From contig NZ_CP152049.1 in assembly GCF_038630985.1 (NCBI RefSeq), positions 314,001 through 378,000 of the forward strand: 64,000 bases of DNA, in the 5' to 3' direction. The translations under genes and the position numbers were made by a program. Under the pieces are notes generated by a model. It saw only the letters and a list, made by a program, of their open reading frames with translations. It did not search any database and had not been told where the DNA came from. Shown here in pieces: positions 57,704-64,000 of this stretch (position 1 is its first letter; the number at the start of each line of letters is the position of its first letter). This stretch comes from Paenibacillus sp. FSL H8-0548. GTDB taxonomy: Bacteria; Bacillota; Bacilli; Paenibacillales; Paenibacillaceae.

Positions 57704-58498
57704 TTAGACGGTAGGAATGGTTCCACCATCAATGACGTATTCACTTCCTGTAATGGATGCTGCACGGTCGGAAACCAAAAATGCGACCAGTTCAGCCACT
57801 TCTTCTGGGAATCCTGGCCGACCAATGGGTATGCCTCCAAGCGAAGCCATGAGTTGCTCGAGCGCGCTTTCTCTGCTTCCTGTCTCCGTTGCGATTCGAT
57901 CAATCAATGCATCTGCTGCCTCGGTTTGAATAAAACCAGGAGACAACGTATTTATTCGAATTCCCTGAGGAGAAAACTCATTAGACAATCCTTTGCTGTA
58001 ATTAGCAAGAGCGGCTTTTGCGGAAGCATAAGCTAGTGTCGTTTCATATAGAGGTAACCGGCTTTGGATTGAGGTGAAATGAAGAATAACGCCTGATTTA
58101 TTTTCCAACATGAGTGGAATTAAGCCGCGATCAAGCCGAACGGCGGCGAGCAGATTCCAATTTAATGCCTGAAACCAATCTTCATCGCTCAATACAAGAG
58201 CACCTCCGGGAGGTGTGGTTGATCCACCTACGCAATGGATAATAATATCGATACCGCCAAGTTGTTCTTTCACTGCGGTGATCACTTGATCTACACCTTC
58301 AGGTGAAGCAATATCTGCTTGAACAAATTTGACTGAATTCGGCAAGTTCGCAGATTGGGAACGGGCAGTTGTCAGGACACTAGCCCCACTGTTGGTGAGC
58401 CTTTTCACAACAGCTTGTCCCATTCCTTTTGTTCCTCCGGTTACAAGCACCTTCTTGCCTTCAAATTCTGCTGCAGAGAACTCAAATACTTTTTTCAT
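57704..58498 (-). CDS. Short-chain dehydrogenase/reductase
   Basis: 264 residues: cofactor motif [12 protein letters not shown], catalytic YASAK with an upstream Ser in HFTSIQS, and NTLSPGFI after it. A classical SDR that would oxidise or reduce a small alcohol or ketone with NAD(P). It is divergent from a LysR gene, its probable regulator, and followed by a truncated NTF2-like gene. Confidence 0.92.
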   Translation of the reverse strand: MKKVFEFSAAEFEGKKVLVTGGTKGMGQAVVKRLTNSGASVLTTARSQSANLPNSVKFVQADIASPEGVDQVITAVKEQLGGIDIIIHCVGGSTTPPGGALVLSDEDWFQALNWNLLAAVRLDRGLIPLMLENKSGVILHFTSIQSRLPLYETTLAYASAKAALANYSKGLSNEFSPQGIRINTLSPGFIQTEAADALIDRIATETGSRESALEQLMASLGGIPIGRPGFPEEVAELVAFLVSDRAASITGSEYVIDGGTIPTV

Positions 58499-58684
58499 AT
58501 CTATTCCTCCTAGTGATGGACACGTTCATATTCAATGATTCATCTAAAATAGCTCTGTCCGTTAGCCTTGATGTGTTGTTCGAGAGGAGCTAAATTTAAT
58601 ATTACACTTGCCACTTCTATAACGTCCAATTTATTATAATAATAAAAATGATGAATAATATTAATGTATAGAAGGGATATTTTA

Positions 58685-59566
58685 ATGGAACTTACACAAT
58701 TAGAATACTTTATGACCGTTGCACGGCTTGAACATATGACCTTAGCCTCCAAAACACTCGGTATTACTCAGCCAGCGTTAAGTCATGCGATTGCCAAGCT
58801 TGAAAACGAAATAGGAGCTCCCTTATTTGAGCGAAATGGACGAAATATAAAGCTGAACCGAAATGGAACCATGTTCTCAAAATGGATTGGCAGAGCGTTG
58901 CAAAATATCGAAAATGGCATTAAGGAAATTGAAGAATGGTCTAATCCTGAAACAGGAGTGATTACGTTATCTTATCTGAATATTCTAGGTGTGGATTTGA
59001 TCCCTAGTTTAATCCGGAGTTACCAGTTGGAATATCCCAAAGTTCGTTTTGAATTGACACAAGGGAATCTAGGGGATATTGATGACCATCTGGAACAAGG
59101 TTTTTCGGATGTTATGATTACATCGAGGGAATCCACTTTAGATAATCATCAATGGGTAATTATTCAAAAGGTCCCTTTATATATTGTTGTGTCCTCCCAG
59201 CATCATTATGCGGATTGCTCTGCTCTAAATTTGGCAGAGCTGTCGGGTGAGCCATTCATTGGTTTGAAAAATAACTGTGGATTAAAGGCTACGATTATGT
59301 CTCGGTTCCAACATACCGGGTTTGTTTTTGATTCGGCGTATGAAGCCGAAGACCTGATTACTGTAGCTGGTTTCGTGAAGTCAGGTCTAGGTGTGTCTGT
59401 ATTGCCTAAGACTCTGGGGTTGATGTTGGATGAACTGATTTGGATTCCAATCATTGACGAAGGTTGGTATTGGGAAATTGGATTGAAGTGGAGAGAAGAC
59501 CGTCATATTTCTCCAGCAGCCAAACGGTTTATTGCATACATTGAAAATTTAAATCCAAGGAAATAG
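58685..59566 (+). CDS. LysR-family transcriptional regulator
   Basis: 293 residues from ATG 58685 (AGAAGGGA six bases upstream). N-terminal helix-turn-helix (LEYFMTVARLEHMTLASKT, LGITQPALSHAIAKLE) and a periplasmic-binding-like effector domain (GVITLSYLNILGVDLIPSLI onward). Divergent from the SDR gene over a 186-bp AT-rich gap, the normal arrangement for a LysR regulator controlling its neighbour. Confidence 0.92.
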   Translation: MELTQLEYFMTVARLEHMTLASKTLGITQPALSHAIAKLENEIGAPLFERNGRNIKLNRNGTMFSKWIGRALQNIENGIKEIEEWSNPETGVITLSYLNILGVDLIPSLIRSYQLEYPKVRFELTQGNLGDIDDHLEQGFSDVMITSRESTLDNHQWVIIQKVPLYIVVSSQHHYADCSALNLAELSGEPFIGLKNNCGLKATIMSRFQHTGFVFDSAYEAEDLITVAGFVKSGLGVSVLPKTLGLMLDELIWIPIIDEGWYWEIGLKWREDRHISPAAKRFIAYIENLNPRK

Positions 59567-59745
59567 GAAATAGGTGAGTAAGCAAAGTACGAACAGTCCA
59601 GCGCATTTTTCGGAAAATACTTCAAACCTGCTTGCTGCTCGTCGAAGCGAACAATGGGACGGAAGCAAAAGCGACTAAGGCGATCCATGCGCGATTTGAG
59701 AAATGTGACAAGTCTCCTGATTGAAGTTAGAACTGAAAACGTTCA

Positions 59746-60040
59746 TAACAGGATGGGTAAACGACTTCAAACTTACTGAGATGGAGAAGCTGCTGAAGGC
59801 ATCGGCTTTAACCATAACACTGCCTTTAAATTTGCATGCACAAGAAAAGGCTGTTGGCGAATAGCCAAAATCCTTATCCTTAGTACTACTGTAACGAATG
59901 CCCGCTTAAAGCAAGCGGGATACGCATGCTTCTCGGATTATCTTAAAATAGTAAAGGTGTAAACTTAGGAACCGCCAAGCGCCGAACGGTATGCTTGGTG
60001 GTGTGGGAGGGAGGCTAATTAATAATTAGCCTCCTATCCA
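59746..60040 (+). mobile_element. 3' remnant of a group II intron
   Basis: ITGWVNDFKLTEMEKLLKA (maturase X domain) starts near 59746, then, after a deletion and frame change, the maturase C-terminus KGCWRIAKILILSTTVTN to DYLKIVKV-stop. The following RNA (ACCGCC ... GGTGGTGTGGGAGG ... TAGCCTCCTATCC, about 59970-60040) is the typical 3' end of a bacterial class C-like intron. The stretch 59567-59745 shows only unassigned ORF debris. Confidence 0.75.
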
Positions 60041-60046
60041 ATAAGT

Positions 60047-60141
60047 ACAGGAAAGTAGAAGTTACACATTTATACTCCGCCTGTATATTCCAGAGAAACC
60101 TTTTGCCCTTGGACAAGGACGTCGACAGCCGTTTTACCTTG
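60047..60141 (+). repeat. Copy of the dispersed ~95-bp repeat
   Basis: CAGGAAAGTAGAAG, CACATTTATACTCCGCCTGTAT and GGACGTCGACAGCCGTTTTACCTTG match the other copies; it directly abuts the group II intron end. Confidence 0.75.
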
Positions 60142-60243
60142 GTCCGTCAGGATCAAACATTCCTTTTCTGGCTGTGTTTCTTTATACTGTATAAAAAGGA
60201 CAGGCGGCATACGTCTGCGATTAGGGACAGGAGAGATGACATA

Positions 60244-61017
60244 ATGGGTTATAAAATCGTGTTTTTTGATATCGATGGGACGCTAATCAATGAACAAAAG
60301 GAAATTCCAGCGGATACAATTAAAGCTATTGCCGAGCTGAAGGAAAGCGGCGTGGAGCCGGTTATCGCAACGGGCAGGGCACCCTATTTCATTAAGCCGC
60401 TTGCGGAGCAGCTAGGTATTGAATCCTTCGTCTGCTTGAACGGCGGATATGTTGTCTACAAAGGTGAGGCTCTGTACAGACGGGAAATTGAGAAGAGCAG
60501 GCTAGAGGCGCTTGTTAAGGTTGCTGCCGAGCATAACCACGGGCTCGTATTTGAAGGCGAGCATAATTTCTTCGCTGATAAAGAGGATCATCCGTTTATT
60601 ATCGAGTCGGTTAATTCTTTAAAGGTTGATTTGCCGGGCTATAACCCAGAGTTTTGGAAGACAGACGGCATTTATCAGGTGTTCCTTCACTGTGAAGATC
60701 ATGAAGAGCACTTGTATGATGGCTTGCACTCTGAATTAAAGCTGATCCGCTGGCATCCACAAGCGATTGATGTTCTTCCGGCAGGAGGCTCCAAGGCACA
60801 AGGGATTGAAGCGCTGCTTAATAAGCTAGGCTTGACACCTGCCGATGCGGTTGCTTTCGGGGATGGGCTGAACGATAAAGAGATGCTGGAGACGGTAGGC
60901 TTCGGGGTTGCTATGGGCAACTCTCATCCAGAGCTGCTGCCATTCGCTGACTTTGTGACTACCCATGTAGATGAGCAAGGCATTCGCAATGGATTAGTTA
61001 AAGCAGGTTTATTGTAA
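60244..61017 (+). CDS. HAD-superfamily Cof-type phosphatase
   Basis: 257 residues from ATG 60244, about nine bases after CAGGAGAG; the longer frame from 60103 starts inside a repeat. Motif I FDIDGTLINE, motif II IATGRAPYF, motif III Lys around GGSKAQGI, motif IV FGDGLNDKEMLE, with a C2-type cap between. It would dephosphorylate small sugar phosphates or cofactors; the substrate is unknown. Confidence 0.9.
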   Translation: MGYKIVFFDIDGTLINEQKEIPADTIKAIAELKESGVEPVIATGRAPYFIKPLAEQLGIESFVCLNGGYVVYKGEALYRREIEKSRLEALVKVAAEHNHGLVFEGEHNFFADKEDHPFIIESVNSLKVDLPGYNPEFWKTDGIYQVFLHCEDHEEHLYDGLHSELKLIRWHPQAIDVLPAGGSKAQGIEALLNKLGLTPADAVAFGDGLNDKEMLETVGFGVAMGNSHPELLPFADFVTTHVDEQGIRNGLVKAGLL

Positions 61018-61052
61018 ATAAGAGCGATTCATCATCCCCTAGTGGGAGCATA

Positions 61053-61085
61053 ACAGCCCTGTCTCCTCGCGAGACAGGGCTGTTT
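61053..61085 (+). terminator. Intrinsic terminator of the HAD gene
   Basis: ACAGCCCTGTCTC pairs with GAGACAGGGCTGT, followed by TTTG. Confidence 0.82.
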
Positions 61086-61228
61086 GTATAACAAATCGCA
61101 ATAGTATACGATAGCCAGCATTTTTATGGGAATAATCAACTGTAAGATGTATGTTAAATATTGGCACGAAAAGGTATGCCTATCCGTATAAGCATACTAA
61201 TAAACAGGCAAGAAAGGGCGGCCCCGAA

Positions 61229-61966
61229 ATGATGAATAAGCAGAGCGAGTATATAAGCATGCAGGATTACGTCCTTCGCGTAGCGATAAGAGAGGCTGGC
61301 TATGATGAGGAAAAGCCGGTCATTCGTCAAATTGGGCTGGAGGTTGCGCCAGGTCAGCTAATTGGCTTAATTGGGCCTAACGGAGCGGGGAAAAGCACGA
61401 CGATTAAAACAATTCTTGGATTGATGGCGCATGTAAATGGTGAAATTGAGCTCGGTGGTCAAAATAAACGGTATGCCTATGTCCCGGAGCAGCCGGTCTT
61501 CTATGAATATTTTACATTATGGGAGCATTTGCACTTGGCAGCATCGGTCTTTGGCATGGACGAGCGCCAGTTCGGTCCGAAGGCAGAAGAGCTGTTGGAG
61601 CGATTTCGGCTGACAGAGGAGAAGCATCATTACCCGACTCATTTCTCCAAGGGCATGCAGCAGAAGCTAATGCTTATTATTGCGTTTCTGCTGGAGCCGG
61701 ATATTTATATTGTGGATGAGCCGTTCGTTGGTCTGGACCCGCGGGCAACAGCAGATTTCCTGAGGCTGCTGGAGGGTGAACGGGAGCGAGGCGCAGGCGT
61801 ACTGATGTCTACACATGTTTTGGACACCGCAGAGCGAATTTGCAGCGGCTTCGTCCTTATTAATAGCGGATCGGTGGTTGCCCGGGGCTCATTGGATCAG
61901 GTAAGAGCCGCTGCGGGCTGCGCAGAGGACGCGACATTATTTGATTGCTTTCACGCATTGACTTAG
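61229..61966 (+). CDS. ecsA: ABC transporter ATP-binding protein, EcsA-like
   Basis: 245 residues from ATG 61229, about ten bases after AAAGGGCGG. Walker A GPNGAGKSTT, Q-loop VPEQPVF, signature HFSKGMQQK (F-S-K-G-M instead of LSGGQ, as in EcsA-like ATPases), Walker B IYIVDEPFVGLDP. Thirteen bases separate it from the EcsB-like permease. In B. subtilis EcsAB affects protein secretion and RasP activity; the same role is inferred. Confidence 0.85.
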   Translation: MMNKQSEYISMQDYVLRVAIREAGYDEEKPVIRQIGLEVAPGQLIGLIGPNGAGKSTTIKTILGLMAHVNGEIELGGQNKRYAYVPEQPVFYEYFTLWEHLHLAASVFGMDERQFGPKAEELLERFRLTEEKHHYPTHFSKGMQQKLMLIIAFLLEPDIYIVDEPFVGLDPRATADFLRLLEGERERGAGVLMSTHVLDTAERICSGFVLINSGSVVARGSLDQVRAAAGCAEDATLFDCFHALT

Positions 61967-61979
61967 GAGGTGGAGGCAG

Positions 61980-63209
61980 ATGATTACTCCCAGGCAATTA
62001 TTTTGGATTCGGCTGAAGCGGAACCGAAAGGAGCAGCTTCGCGCTTGGACGAGCGTGCTGGATTGGACGGTATGGCTGTATTTGCTTATCCCGGGTCTAT
62101 TCATAGGTGGCGGTCTCTACCGTGAGGCTATGCTGGAAATGCCGTTATGGGCTATGAATTTTCCTTGGACTACGTTGTACCCTATTTTGCTGCTTATTAT
62201 TTTATTTTTTGGACAGATCCGTATATTTGTAGATGAAGCCGATCGATTGTTTCTTTTGCAAAAGCCAGAGTGGCTGCAATCGTTAAAGCGACATGGTATA
62301 GCTTATACGTTAGCTGCTAAGCTTGTCGTAATCGGGCTGCCTTTTAGCCTGCTAGTGCCTTTTCTAATAAAGGTCGAAGGGTTGTCTTGGCTTCAGCTGG
62401 TGATGGCTTATAGCTATACGATTGTTATCGGGATGATTTTGGCTGTCAGCATACAGATGATGAACGGCTGGATGAGGGGCTGGCGCAAAACGGCAATAGA
62501 TGCTGCTTGCTTGTTGTTATTTGTTGCTGTTTATTTAATTCCAATGCTAGCCTGGGCCAAAAATGCAACCATGCTGGGCATCGTGCTTAGTATTGGAGTA
62601 ATCGTTATGCTTCTAGTGCTGCGGGTCAGCTTGAAATTCAAAATCAACTTTGAAGCAGAGGTGAAAGCAGAAAGCCAAGCACGGCTGCGCAGCACGGAGC
62701 TGCTAATGAGTCAGGTCGTTGAATCAAAGCCGATGATCCGGATTAAGCGACCGATATTTTTCCGTCGTTCACAACGTATCTTTCGTAAATCAGATGCAGG
62801 GACGATGCTTGCGGAAATGCGAATAAAAGCTTTTTTGCGAGGCATGACGCATATACGTGTCTGGATTAGCTTTATTTTTGCAACTACGTATGCGGTAACG
62901 CTTGTGCCTGGCCCAATTGCACTGTTCTTAGTCATTGCTTTGACGATCATCGGCTCTACATGGCTGCAGCTGCAGTGGAAGCAGTGGTTTGGTGAAGAAT
63001 TTTTAACCCAGTTCCCTTGGACGGATCATGATGCTCAGAGAGGAGCGGTTCTATCGCGATTCTGGCTGCTGCTGCTGCCGATGCTCATTTGGTCGTCTAT
63101 TGCAGGCTATAAGCTGCTTGGATTATGGGCGGTTGTACCAGCGGCTATCCTCTGCTTTGTGGTGTGGGGCTTTATTAGTAGAACCGCCGTACGTCCGGTC
63201 TCCATTTGA
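61980..63209 (+). CDS. ecsB: ABC transporter permease, EcsB-like
   Basis: 409 residues with 8-9 membrane segments and the EcsB-type cytoplasmic loop (FRKSDAGTMLAEMRIKAFL). GGAGGTGGAGG precedes the ATG. Directly follows the EcsA-like ATPase. Confidence 0.83.
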   Translation: MITPRQLFWIRLKRNRKEQLRAWTSVLDWTVWLYLLIPGLFIGGGLYREAMLEMPLWAMNFPWTTLYPILLLIILFFGQIRIFVDEADRLFLLQKPEWLQSLKRHGIAYTLAAKLVVIGLPFSLLVPFLIKVEGLSWLQLVMAYSYTIVIGMILAVSIQMMNGWMRGWRKTAIDAACLLLFVAVYLIPMLAWAKNATMLGIVLSIGVIVMLLVLRVSLKFKINFEAEVKAESQARLRSTELLMSQVVESKPMIRIKRPIFFRRSQRIFRKSDAGTMLAEMRIKAFLRGMTHIRVWISFIFATTYAVTLVPGPIALFLVIALTIIGSTWLQLQWKQWFGEEFLTQFPWTDHDAQRGAVLSRFWLLLLPMLIWSSIAGYKLLGLWAVVPAAILCFVVWGFISRTAVRPVSI

Positions 63210-63324
63210 AAGGAAAAGAAATCAAATAGATTCACCGCCGCCATTTCGGGGTAATTAATCCTAGGGCAGATGCTTGACCGAAAACAGAGAATTAACAAAA
63301 ACATTCTCGGAGGTGCAAGTGAAT

Positions 63325-63708
63325 ATGAGTACAGATCGGGATTTGTATGGTGCAGTAGAAGAGGAGATTTTGGCGAAAAAACAAGGAAACAGCTACATTT
63401 TAACGACAACAAAGGGCACCATCGGAGAGATCACCTACGCTATGGTTGACGTCGACACTTGGGTCATCGATCATACGTTTGTCGACGGAGCATATCGCGG
63501 TCAAAACTTGGCGAAACAGCTGCTGGATTTTGTAGTGGAAGAGGCTAGAGAGAAGGGAAGGAAGATTATTCCCTCCTGCTCCTACGCGCTCGCCCAGTTC
63601 AAACGTTATCCTGCCTATGAGGATGTTTGGGAGAAGAGCGGCACAGAATACTCGGATCAATACAGCTCTGGCGGCGCAGGCTCTGCCAGCGGAAATTCGC
63701 CTAAATAA
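63325..63708 (+). CDS. Short GNAT-like N-acetyltransferase (YidJ/YjdJ type)
   Basis: 127 residues from ATG 63325 (GGAGG 11 bases upstream; an in-frame GTG at 63319 is an alternative). The core DTWVIDHTFVDGAYRGQNL, acetyl-CoA loop RGQNLAKQL and end SYALAQFKRYPAYEDV match the small GNAT-like family with a C-terminal FxRxPAYxDV. The Gly/Ser-rich tail (SSGGAGSASG) is an unusual addition. The substrate is unknown. Confidence 0.85.
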   Translation: MSTDRDLYGAVEEEILAKKQGNSYILTTTKGTIGEITYAMVDVDTWVIDHTFVDGAYRGQNLAKQLLDFVVEEAREKGRKIIPSCSYALAQFKRYPAYEDVWEKSGTEYSDQYSSGGAGSASGNSPK

Positions 63709-63713
63709 ATGAC

Positions 63714-63757
63714 AAAGAAGAGAGCCGTGGACCTGTTGGTCTGCGGCTCTCTTCTTT
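63714..63757 (+). terminator. Intrinsic terminator of the GNAT gene
   Basis: AAAGAAGAGAGCCG pairs with CGGCTCTCTTCTTT. Confidence 0.85.
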
Positions 63758-63759
63758 GA

Positions 63760-63856
63760 AATATAGGAAAGTATATCATTTCACCATACTTTCTCTATAT
63801 TTCTCCGGAATGAAACGCGCCATCGCCATAAGGACGGCGACAGCCGTTTCACCTTG
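63760..63856 (+). repeat. Full copy of the dispersed ~95-bp repeat
   Basis: AATATAGGAAAGTATATC to GGCGACAGCCGTTTCACCTTG; about 90% like the copy at 30794. Sits between two convergent genes. Confidence 0.85.
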
Positions 63857-63869
63857 CCTGCTTTAAGCA

Positions 63870-63983
63870 CTATTTGGCAGCAGCATTCAAACGAGATTGC
63901 TCATTCAGCTTGAGCAGGTCAGAGAACTTACCGAATCCACTGCCCTTGGTGTCTTTAGTAATCGTAGGTTTTGGGGGTACCAT
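63870..63983 (-). CDS. Small basic protein, 37 residues
   Basis: AAAAGGAGG is seven bases before ATG 63983, one of the best ribosome sites in the window. The peptide begins MVPPKPTITKDTKGSGFG and ends LNEQSRLNAAAK: no signal peptide, no cysteine, Lys-rich with a glycine/proline N-terminus. No family is recognised. The gene continues to its stop TAG within the window; the promoter lies outside. Confidence 0.65.
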   Translation of the reverse strand: MVPPKPTITKDTKGSGFGKFSDLLKLNEQSRLNAAAK

Positions 63984-64000
63984 TGCTAGGCCTCCTTTTA

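Noticed and set aside
58499..58684. A defined LysR box between the SDR and LysR genes
   Set aside because: The region is so AT-rich that several T-N11-A matches fit; none stands out.

Overview
The window looks like chromosomal DNA of a Paenibacillus-type soil Firmicute. Genes carry strong AGGAGG-type ribosome sites with ATG, GTG and TTG starts, sugar uptake uses CUT1 ABC importers driven by a YesM/YesN-type two-component system, and T-box, ZTP and leader-attenuator RNA control is present. The organism assignment is inferred from gene content and style, not from a marker gene. No tRNA, rRNA or CRISPR array was seen.

Layout. 1-7964: a plus-strand glycan operon (binding protein cut by the window edge, two CUT1 permeases, a GH43 lipoprotein, a GH2 enzyme and a second GH43), suited to arabinose/xylose/galactose-containing plant polysaccharides. 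7965-8778: intergenic DNA with a 112-bp tandem array. 8781-14568: hflX behind a long leader, an SNF2 helicase and its SWIM-like partner. 14907-21779: housekeeping and small genes (small DNA-binding-like protein, NodB-like protein, GT2-GtrA, phosphodiester glycosidase, CDF transporter, uridine kinase-like protein, CcdC-like protein). 21876-25215: decayed MerR/DHA2 pair, tandem repeats and an intact IS4-family element. 25216-39135: a second glycan locus with two kinds of alpha-L-fucosidase (GH95, GH29), an oxidoreductase, an unrecognised 556-residue protein, an AraC regulator, a CUT1 importer and a YesM/YesN pair. 39137-44233: pyruvate kinase, AraC regulator and T-box-controlled thrS. 44234-45154: a second 112-bp tandem array. 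45223-53644: ZTP-riboswitch-controlled DJ-1/PfpI gene, DHA2 exporter, mccA-mccB reverse transsulfuration, two exported proteins, and a divergent AraC/SRPBCC pair. 53645-60040: a decayed accessory zone with inverted-repeat elements, a WYL pseudogene, an epoxide hydrolase, group II intron remnants and an SDR/LysR islet. 60244-64000: HAD phosphatase, EcsAB-like ABC transporter, GNAT protein and a 37-residue small gene.

Most notable observations. (1) Two arrays 36 kb apart have unrelated spacers but the same architecture: 20-bp palindromes of the form TAAG-N-AC-N6-GT-N-CTTA, spaced alternately 51 and 61 bp (112-bp unit), each array ending at a strong hairpin. I know of no described element of this kind. 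(2) The hflX leader has a promoter, a 13-codon upstream ORF containing an Arg-Val-Arg motif, a 20-bp interrupted antiterminator and an intrinsic terminator just before hflX, the layout expected of ribosome-targeting-antibiotic attenuation. (3) A ZTP riboswitch precedes a DJ-1/PfpI gene. (4) Several families of dispersed intergenic elements recur within this one window.
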